IMG/VR virus record: IMGVR_UViG_3300022074_000099
Location: 1 to 43,840 of that record
Direction: 5' to 3' (one strand)
Source of the DNA: a virus
Length of the DNA: 43,840 bases
The notes below the pieces were generated by a model. The model had not been told where the DNA came from. It did no database searches and was given only the letters and a program-made list of their open reading frames with translations. Below, piece by piece: positions 37,998-43,840 of this stretch. Within the stretch, counting starts at the first letter, position 1. Every line of letters starts with the position of its first letter. A program made the position numbers and the translations under genes.

Positions 37998-40130
37998 ATG
38001 GCAGACGATGAAATGATGATTGAAGACGATGCTATCGCCCTTGAGGATACGGATGATACCATAGTCGAGGATGCAGAGGTATCAAACATTATTCCATTTA
38101 TCATGGAACGGTATCAACGTGCGGAAGATTATCGCTATCAAGATGAAGAGCGGTGGCTTCGTGCGTATCGAAACTATCGTGGTCTGTACGGTCCTGATGT
38201 ACAGTTTACAGAGGCAGAAAAGTCTCGTGTCTTTATCAAGGTAACAAAGACTAAGACGCTGGCAGCATACGGTCAGATTGTTGATGTTTTGTTTGCCGCA
38301 AATAAATTTCCTCTTTCTGTTGACCCGACTGAACTACCAGAGGGTGTGGTTGAGGATGTACACTTTGACCCGAAAGAACCAGAACAACTTCGTGGCGAAA
38401 CTATGTTGTCTAGTCCCTATGGATTTGCTGGTGACGGCAACGACCTTCCGCCGGGTGCCACAGCAAAAACCCTTATGGAACAACTTGGTCCGCTTAGTAA
38501 AAAGCTAGAGCCGGTTGAAGACAAACTTAAAGAGGGTCCGGGTAATACGCCTACTGCTATTGAGTTTAGCCCCGCTAAAATTGCAGCTAAGAAGATGGAA
38601 AAGAAAATCCATGACCAGCTTGAAGAGTCGGGTGCAAGCAAAAGTCTTCGTAGTAGCGCATTTGAAATGGCCCTGTTTGGCACGGGTATTATGAAGGGTC
38701 CGTTTGCTACGGATAAAGAGTATCCTAATTGGAATGATACTGGAGAATACGACCCGCTGTTTAAAACAGTGCCGCAGGTCAATCACGTATCTGTATGGAA
38801 CTTCTATCCTGACCCAGATGCCAACAATATGGACGAGGCGCAGTTTATTATTGAGCGGCACAAAATGTCACGCTCTCAGATTCGTAATCTAAAGAAACGC
38901 CCATATTTCCGTAGCCAAGTTATTGACGAAGCTATTTCGTTGGGTGAGAACTACGACAAAAAGTATTGGGAAGACGACCTGTCTGACTATGCACCAGAGC
39001 ATGGCATTGACCGCTTTGAGGTGCTTGAGTATTGGGGCATGGTCGATATCGAAATGCTGGAAGAACAAAATGTTGAGATTCCGGCTGAACTTAAAGACTT
39101 TGATGAACTGCAGGCAAACGTGTGGATTTGTAACAACAAACTTATCCGCATGGTGCTTAATCCGTTTAAGCCCTCTAAGATTCCATATGCTGCTTCGCCG
39201 TATGAACTGAACCCTTACAGCTTCTTTGGTGTAGGCATTGCAGAGAACATGGACGATACGCAGACGCTGATGAACGGTTTTATGCGTATGGCTGTGGACA
39301 ACGCTGTGCTGTCTGGCAATCTGATTGTAGAAGTAGACGAGACTAATCTGGTGCCGGGACAAGACCTGTCACTATATCCGGGCAAGGTATTTCGCCGTCA
39401 GGGCGGCGCACCGGGACAGGCTATCTTTGGCACAAAGTTTCCGAATGTGTCGTCTGAGAACATGATGCTGTTTGATAAAGCGCGTGTACTGGCAGACGAA
39501 AGTACAGGCTTTCCGTCCTTTGCGCACGGACAGACCGGCGTGTCCGGTGTGGGCCGTACCGCCAGCGGCATTTCAATGCTGATGGGGGCAGCGCAAGGCT
39601 CTATCAAAACTGTTATCAAGAACGTGGACGACTATCTGCTTCGTCCGCTTGGTGAAGGTTTCTTCCGGTTCAATATGCAGTTTGATTTTGACCCATCTAT
39701 TAAAGGCGACCTAGAAGTAAAAGCGCGTGGCACTGAAAGCCTGATGGCTAACGAAGTGCGCAGCCAACGCTTGATGCAATTCCTGCAAGTAGCAAGCAAT
39801 CCTGCTCTTGCTCCTTTTGCAAAGTTCCAGTATGTAATCCGTGAGATTGCAAAGTCTATGGACCTTGACCCCGACAAAGTAACCAACAACATGAACGAAG
39901 CCGCCCTGCAGGCAGAACTTATGAAACAGTTCCAAGCCCCTGCAGAGGGTCAGCCAGCACCGGCAGGTGCTAATCCTGCGGACCCAACAGGTGCAGGCGG
40001 CGCAAACATAGGTGTAGGCATGGTGCCGCAACCGGGTGAACAAGGATTTAGTGGAAATGAACAACCAGCAAATACTCAGCAAACTCAAGCCGTGGGTCAA
40101 CAACAACCGCCAGTGGCAAGCGTTCAGTGA
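37998..40130 (+). CDS. portal protein
   Basis: 710 residues, following the terminase by 9 bases and preceding the scaffold region, as in podoviruses. Acidic N-terminus, then RYQRAEDYRYQDEERWLRAY. The long alpha/beta middle includes VWNFYPDPDANNMDEAQFII and MDDTQTLMNGFMRMAVDNAV, typical of podovirus head-tail connectors. The C-terminal 80 residues are Pro/Gly/Gln-rich and disordered. GGAAAC precedes the ATG. It forms the dodecameric DNA gate. Confidence 0.88.
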   Translation: MADDEMMIEDDAIALEDTDDTIVEDAEVSNIIPFIMERYQRAEDYRYQDEERWLRAYRNYRGLYGPDVQFTEAEKSRVFIKVTKTKTLAAYGQIVDVLFAANKFPLSVDPTELPEGVVEDVHFDPKEPEQLRGETMLSSPYGFAGDGNDLPPGATAKTLMEQLGPLSKKLEPVEDKLKEGPGNTPTAIEFSPAKIAAKKMEKKIHDQLEESGASKSLRSSAFEMALFGTGIMKGPFATDKEYPNWNDTGEYDPLFKTVPQVNHVSVWNFYPDPDANNMDEAQFIIERHKMSRSQIRNLKKRPYFRSQVIDEAISLGENYDKKYWEDDLSDYAPEHGIDRFEVLEYWGMVDIEMLEEQNVEIPAELKDFDELQANVWICNNKLIRMVLNPFKPSKIPYAASPYELNPYSFFGVGIAENMDDTQTLMNGFMRMAVDNAVLSGNLIVEVDETNLVPGQDLSLYPGKVFRRQGGAPGQAIFGTKFPNVSSENMMLFDKARVLADESTGFPSFAHGQTGVSGVGRTASGISMLMGAAQGSIKTVIKNVDDYLLRPLGEGFFRFNMQFDFDPSIKGDLEVKARGTESLMANEVRSQRLMQFLQVASNPALAPFAKFQYVIREIAKSMDLDPDKVTNNMNEAALQAELMKQFQAPAEGQPAPAGANPADPTGAGGANIGVGMVPQPGEQGFSGNEQPANTQQTQAVGQQQPPVASVQ

Positions 40131-40269
40131 TTACGTTGATGCTGTGATTGAGATGCAGCAAAAAGCGTTAGAGCAAGCTGATGATAATGTAATGATGTAT
40201 AGGTCGCAGGGTGCGATTGCAACATTACGCAAACTTAAAACATTGAGGGATGAAGTCAATGGCTCTTGA
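40057..40269 (+). CDS. small helical protein between portal and large structural gene
   Basis: 70 residues from the ATG at 40057 (MNNQQILSKLKPWVNNNRQW...), overlapping the portal end by 74 bases in another frame. QAFSDYVDAVIEMQQKALEQ and IATLRKLKTLRDEVNGS are conserved in a phage family I remember from the same position. Probably a head-assembly accessory. Overlaps the next gene by 11 bases. Confidence 0.6.
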   Translation: MNNQQILSKLKPWVNNNRQWQAFSDYVDAVIEMQQKALEQADDNVMMYRSQGAIATLRKLKTLRDEVNGS

Positions 40270-42556
40270 AAAACAAATGGACCTCTTTCAAGAAGGGGGA
40301 ATGATGGACGAAGGCGGCACCACAGACCCTGTGTCTGGTAATGATGTGCCTACAGGTTCTTTGAAAAAAGAAGTCCGCGACGATATTCCTGCCCAACTTA
40401 GTGAGGGTGAATTTGTTATGCCAGCAGATGTGGTTAGATTTCATGGGCTAGATAAAATGATGGCACTTCGTGATGAAGCTAAATCGGGACTGCAACGTAT
40501 GGAAGACATGGGACAAATGGGTAATTCAGAAGAAGCCACCATTCCTGATGGCATTCCGTTTAACATGGATGACCTTGAACTAGAAGACGAACCTATGGAA
40601 ATGCAGGTTGGTGGTTTTGTTCAGCCTTCGTTTACACCGGGCGGTATGCAACAATCTCAGTTTACTCAGTACCAGCCGCAGTTTACACCCTATCAAATGC
40701 CCGATTATACGCAGCCTACTATGCCTGTTTATACTCCGCCTCAACAAGCTGCTACACCTATGGCTCCTACAGCGGTGCCGCAGTTTAGTTCTTTTGTAAC
40801 TCCAACTTACGTAACATATGTAAATGATGCGGGTAATACTATACAAATTCCTGTAGGCCCAGACGGCAAACCTCTTATTCCTGTACCTGCAGGGTTTAAA
40901 AAACAGACCGATACACCTACAGTGCCTGATGCAACGCCAGACCCAGTACAACAGCAACCTGTTACTACGCAACAAAAAGAAGACGACCCCTCTGACGGCA
41001 GAGAGTTTGGCGGTGGTCCTGCTGGTTTGACTATGAATCAATCTAAAATTGCTGTATTGACTCAATTAGACGATGCGCTTGGTGTAAATAAAACTGGTTT
41101 TGGTCAAACTATATCAGGAATTAAAGATAAGTATAAAGCACCGCAGGGTCTTTCTTCTCTTAGTGTTATTGGTGGTATTGGTAGAGCATTTAAAGAAGGC
41201 AGTGAAATTCGCACTGCGCTAAAAGATTATGATTATGATAATCTTGCTAAACAATCAGGTCTTACAAGAGAAAAACTAGATGGTGTTGTTCAAGAACTTA
41301 CTGGAGAAGTATACAGTGGCTATCGTAATCCTGAAACTGGAGAAGTGTCTGGGCAAAAAGACCTCCGCTCTGCTTTACAAAGAGCAAAAGATTTTGTTAG
41401 CGGTGTAGGTAAAGAAGAAGAATTTGGTGATGAGTTTGGTAACATTGCTGATGATGGTACTATGCCGACAACCACAGGTGTAGAGACTGCGCAAGTAACA
41501 GGAGATGCTGCAGGTAAAACTGTTCGTCAAACCGCTGAAGAGTTTAGAGCAGATGAGGCACGTAGAGCAGGACTAGCGGGAATGCCTACCGCAGACCAAC
41601 TAGCAGGCAGTGATGTTATTGATGAGCGTATAATCCAAACTGCTAATGCTTTGCTTGCTAGAGATACTACACTAAGCGCCGATGATGCCATGAGAATGGC
41701 TGTCATAGGTGAAACACAGGGTATTGATGCTGTTCGGGAATACGCAACATCAATACAAGATGATGGCATTACTGATGCGGCCTTTGCTGGCTCTACATTA
41801 GGCACGGCAGACGAAGCTGTACCCGGTGGAGTTGCAGCGGCCATTAGACGTAGCCAACAAACGAAACCTACAGATGTTTCTACAAAGGCTCCCGTATATA
41901 CAGAACCTGACCCCTCGAGCGACGTTCTTCCGGGCGAACCGGGTTCTGATACTGCTGCGCCTGCTTTGAATAGAGAAGAGGTAGATAGGCAAACACAAAA
42001 TTATAGAAACCGTGGTTATAGCCCATCTAAAGCAGCAGTAGCAGCGCGGAATAAAGTCACTGCAGATAATGCTGCAAAACAACAGCGGCGTGACCGGGGC
42101 GAAACAGAAGAAAACATTGCCAAGACTTCTGCTGTTACAGATAGCAATGGCAATCCTGTAAGAAGCGGTTCTGATAACTCTATTGTAACTAGCGGCCCAC
42201 AAAGTGAAGCCCCAGAGCCTAGCAAGTCTATTGTTTGTACAGAAATGTATCGTCAAACACAACTAGACGATTGGGCAAAGGCTATGAAAATTTGGGATGT
42301 GTACCAAAGAAAATACTTGACACCCCACCATGAAATAGGGTATCATTGGTTATTCAAACCATATGTAAAAAGAATGCAAAATAGTAATGTCCTTACACAA
42401 TTTGGTGCTTTTCTAGCACGTAAAAGAACACTACATTTAAAATACGTTCTAACTAAAGGTATTGCTAAAGATGATATTGTAGGAAATGTGTGGTGTAAAA
42501 TTATACATCCGATTGTGTATGTTGCTGGAAGGACAAAAGAATGGCTGAAACTGTAG
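40259..42556 (+). CDS. large late structural/assembly protein
   Basis: 765 residues from the ATG at 40259 (MALEKQMDLFQEGGMMDEGG...). The N-terminal block SGNDVPTGSLKKEVRDDIPA and QLSEGEFVMPADVVRFHGLD is widespread in pelagic podoviruses. Residues about 120-210 are Gln/Pro/Tyr-rich, then Ala/Asp-rich helices. The C-terminal domain (KSIVCTEMYRQTQLDDWAKA ... YLTPHHEIGYHWLFKPYVK) is a recurrent phage module, in other genomes linked to Hint-like proteins. Function unknown; the position suggests head assembly or an injected protein. Confidence 0.6.
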   Translation: MALEKQMDLFQEGGMMDEGGTTDPVSGNDVPTGSLKKEVRDDIPAQLSEGEFVMPADVVRFHGLDKMMALRDEAKSGLQRMEDMGQMGNSEEATIPDGIPFNMDDLELEDEPMEMQVGGFVQPSFTPGGMQQSQFTQYQPQFTPYQMPDYTQPTMPVYTPPQQAATPMAPTAVPQFSSFVTPTYVTYVNDAGNTIQIPVGPDGKPLIPVPAGFKKQTDTPTVPDATPDPVQQQPVTTQQKEDDPSDGREFGGGPAGLTMNQSKIAVLTQLDDALGVNKTGFGQTISGIKDKYKAPQGLSSLSVIGGIGRAFKEGSEIRTALKDYDYDNLAKQSGLTREKLDGVVQELTGEVYSGYRNPETGEVSGQKDLRSALQRAKDFVSGVGKEEEFGDEFGNIADDGTMPTTTGVETAQVTGDAAGKTVRQTAEEFRADEARRAGLAGMPTADQLAGSDVIDERIIQTANALLARDTTLSADDAMRMAVIGETQGIDAVREYATSIQDDGITDAAFAGSTLGTADEAVPGGVAAAIRRSQQTKPTDVSTKAPVYTEPDPSSDVLPGEPGSDTAAPALNREEVDRQTQNYRNRGYSPSKAAVAARNKVTADNAAKQQRRDRGETEENIAKTSAVTDSNGNPVRSGSDNSIVTSGPQSEAPEPSKSIVCTEMYRQTQLDDWAKAMKIWDVYQRKYLTPHHEIGYHWLFKPYVKRMQNSNVLTQFGAFLARKRTLHLKYVLTKGIAKDDIVGNVWCKIIHPIVYVAGRTKEWLKL

Positions 42557-42753
42557 ATGAATTAAAGCAAGATATTATTGATAGGTTTACTACTTTATCT
42601 GATGACGATAAAGATACACTTACAAGTATGATAGGAACACAAGAGTTTCGTGTACTTGGAAAAATTCTTGGTCCTGAACTGTCGGGCATAGCTAATTTTA
42701 CAGCTATGAAACCTGCAGTTAAACCCAAGAAACGTGGACTAGCTACACGATAA
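42541..42753 (+). CDS. small hypothetical protein
   Basis: 70 residues: ETVDELKQDIIDRFTTLSDD opens a helical half, then IGTQEFRVLGKILGPELSGI and a basic end. It overlaps the preceding gene by 16 bases, with GGAAGGAC 8 bases before its ATG. No family recognised. The 81 bases after it (42754-42834) hold no gene I can support. Confidence 0.55.
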   Translation: MAETVDELKQDIIDRFTTLSDDDKDTLTSMIGTQEFRVLGKILGPELSGIANFTAMKPAVKPKKRGLATR

Positions 42754-42834
42754 ACGGCTAGATATGTTGGCTACTCATCCCCCATCTCCCCGACAGGTGT
42801 ATGGCTACGGTGGCCCCAACAACGGAGAAGTAAA

Positions 42835-43707
42835 ATGGCAGAAGCCGAAATCATGGCTGAAGAAATGCAGTCACCAAAAAAAGTTGCGTTTGCAAATCGT
42901 AAATATACTAACGAAGAAAAACGCAAAATGGAAGAAGAAGAACTTGAACAAATGCTCAAAGAGCAACGTGGTGAAGTAGAAGAGGCCACAGAAGAAGTCG
43001 AGGCAGAGCCTAGTAGCGGAGAAGAAAAAACATTTAAAAAGCGTTACTCTGACTTGCGTAGGCATCAACAGAAACAAGCAGAAGAATTTAAAACAGAACT
43101 TGAAGAACTAAAACGTCAACTAGCAGACGCCACAAAAAAAGAAATGAAGCTGCCAAAGTCTGATGAAGATATTGAACAGTGGGCGGCAGATTATCCTGAT
43201 GTAGCAGCCATTATTGAAACTATAGCTATAAAAAAAGCAAGTGAACAATCTAGCGCACTTGAAGAAAGAATGAAGGCTATTGATGAACTGCAATTATCTG
43301 CAACAAAAGAAAAAGCAGAAGCAGAACTGATGCGGCTGCATCCAGACTTTGATACTATTCGTGATAGCGACAGTTTTCACGAGTGGGCAGAAGAACAACC
43401 TAAGTGGGTGCAGGATGCGCTGTATGAAAACGACAACGACGCACGTTCTGCTGCTAGGGCTATTGACCTCTACAAAGCTGATATGGGTATTGGCAAAAAG
43501 AAACCCAAGTCAGACAAGGACGCAGCCAAATCTGTCTCTACAAAGAATAGTCGCAGTAAGCCGCAAGAAAACGAAGCCTCCTCATACTTGAAAGAGTCGG
43601 AAGTACAGAAGATGTCACCGCAAGAGTACGAGGCACAGTCCGACGAAATTATGGAAGCTATCCGTTCTGGAAAGTTTATCTATGATATTTCTGGTTCAGC
43701 CAGATAA
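42835..43707 (+). CDS. capsid scaffolding protein
   Basis: 290 residues, acidic and almost entirely helical: Glu/Lys coiled coil at about 24-110 (EEKRKMEEEELEQMLKEQRG; KTFKKRYSDLRRHQQKQAEE), a middle with LHPDFDTIRDSDSFHEWAEE, and a basic linker before the C-terminal helix EYEAQSDEIMEAIRSGKF. This is the standard podovirus scaffold layout. It lies after the portal and directly ahead of a promoter expected to serve the capsid gene. GGAG precedes the ATG. Confidence 0.85.
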   Translation: MAEAEIMAEEMQSPKKVAFANRKYTNEEKRKMEEEELEQMLKEQRGEVEEATEEVEAEPSSGEEKTFKKRYSDLRRHQQKQAEEFKTELEELKRQLADATKKEMKLPKSDEDIEQWAADYPDVAAIIETIAIKKASEQSSALEERMKAIDELQLSATKEKAEAELMRLHPDFDTIRDSDSFHEWAEEQPKWVQDALYENDNDARSAARAIDLYKADMGIGKKKPKSDKDAAKSVSTKNSRSKPQENEASSYLKESEVQKMSPQEYEAQSDEIMEAIRSGKFIYDISGSAR

Positions 43708-43715
43708 AAAAAGTG

Positions 43716-43743
43716 TTGACAAGTAGTTATTTTTTAGTATAAC
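43716..43743 (+). promoter_or_regulatory. sigma-70 promoter, presumably for the major capsid gene
   Basis: TTGACA (43716-43721), 16-base spacer, TATAAC (43738-43743). It lies 9 bases after the scaffold stop; the capsid gene itself would start beyond or at the window edge. The region downstream shares the string CAAAGGTGTA-like with the leader of the 29651 promoter (AAAGGTGTA). Confidence 0.75.
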
Positions 43744-43758
43744 TATAGTCATCAAAGG

Positions 43759-43785
43759 TGTAAGCAGGTTCGCTACTTGCTTACA
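43759..43785 (+). promoter_or_regulatory. leader hairpin after the right-edge promoter
   Basis: TGTAAGCA (43759-43766) pairs perfectly with TGCTTACA (43778-43785) around an 11-base loop, with a flanking G-U pair. It starts about 10 bases after the expected transcription start, as in the 29695 leader, so both late transcripts appear to begin with a 5' stem-loop. Confidence 0.65.
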
Positions 43786-43840
43786 TCTAATCCGCAAACA
43801 CTTCAGTCTTATGGATTACCTGACGAGCATGGCCCGTTGA

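Noticed and set aside
42317-42346. TTGACA-18-TATCAT near the end of the large late gene
   Set aside because: Promoter-like, but in coding sequence with an 18-base spacer and imperfect -10; not reported as a feature.
42764-42979. 71-codon frame after the gene at 42541
   Set aside because: Mostly overlaps the scaffold gene in another frame and becomes Lys-rich only because of it; no ribosome site.
43811-43840. ATG frame at the right edge as start of the capsid gene
   Set aside because: It runs only 9 codons to a stop and has no ribosome site; the capsid start must lie beyond the window.

Overview
The window is part of a tailed-phage (podovirus-type) genome that most resembles the HMO-2011-like phages of marine Alphaproteobacteria (SAR116, SAR11 and RCA hosts). 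The best evidence is the family A DNA polymerase at 17037-19079, which carries a DnaJ-type zinc-finger insertion of the CxxCxGxG class. I know this insertion as a hallmark of that group. The accompanying module agrees: primase, RecA-fold helicase, T7-like endonuclease I, Cas4/RecB-like exonuclease, DUF3310, a B12-dependent ribonucleotide reductase and a tyrosine integrase. The host and phage assignment is inference, because no database search was possible.

Layout. (1) 1-9848, plus strand: the end of the late region, with a tail-fibre C-terminus cut by the window edge and then large virion or ejected proteins, finishing at a bidirectional terminator (9852-9876). (2) 9875-28999, minus strand: the early and middle genes. 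From the terminator rightwards these are a Na/Pi-transporter-like half protein, MazG, an Rmf-like protein, NrdJ, nucleases, an SSB-like protein, DNA polymerase, helicase, primase, integrase, a DUF932 protein, a SleB-type hydrolase, and about 20 very small genes overlapping by 1 to 35 bases. (3) 27.8-29.5 kb: an extraordinary hairpin-rich tract described below. (4) 29651-43840, plus strand: a consensus sigma-70 promoter with a structured leader, small basic proteins, a lysis cassette (3-TM holin, GH24 lysozyme), terminase, portal and scaffold, then a second sigma-70 promoter at the right edge, presumably in front of the major capsid gene. The missing capsid, tail-tube and fibre genes would join the right edge to the left edge, so the source molecule is probably circularly permuted or a circular assembly.

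The most unusual content is at the divergent boundary between the two transcription units. The 206-codon gene at 28379-28999 is tiled almost end to end by about 25 small stem-loops, 13 of them perfect stems of 6-7 bp closed by exactly 3-base loops. The array continues through about 400 bases of non-coding DNA and leftwards into the neighbouring small genes. Interleaved are two repeat families. One is a 16-base palindrome (GGTCCG, loop CTGT, CGGACC) at five places, three of them just upstream of a ribosome binding site. The other is a roughly 60-75 base structured element present three times (26070, 27679, 29009), whose stems differ in sequence yet stay paired (covariation) while its 12-base apical loop and internal loop are conserved. 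I consider these the best candidates for an undescribed cis-acting RNA or DNA system, possibly a replication origin, an mRNA-control element or a nuclease-resistance device.

Transcription looks host-driven. I see no phage RNA polymerase gene here, and the four promoters called are sigma-70 type. No tRNA or CRISPR array was seen.
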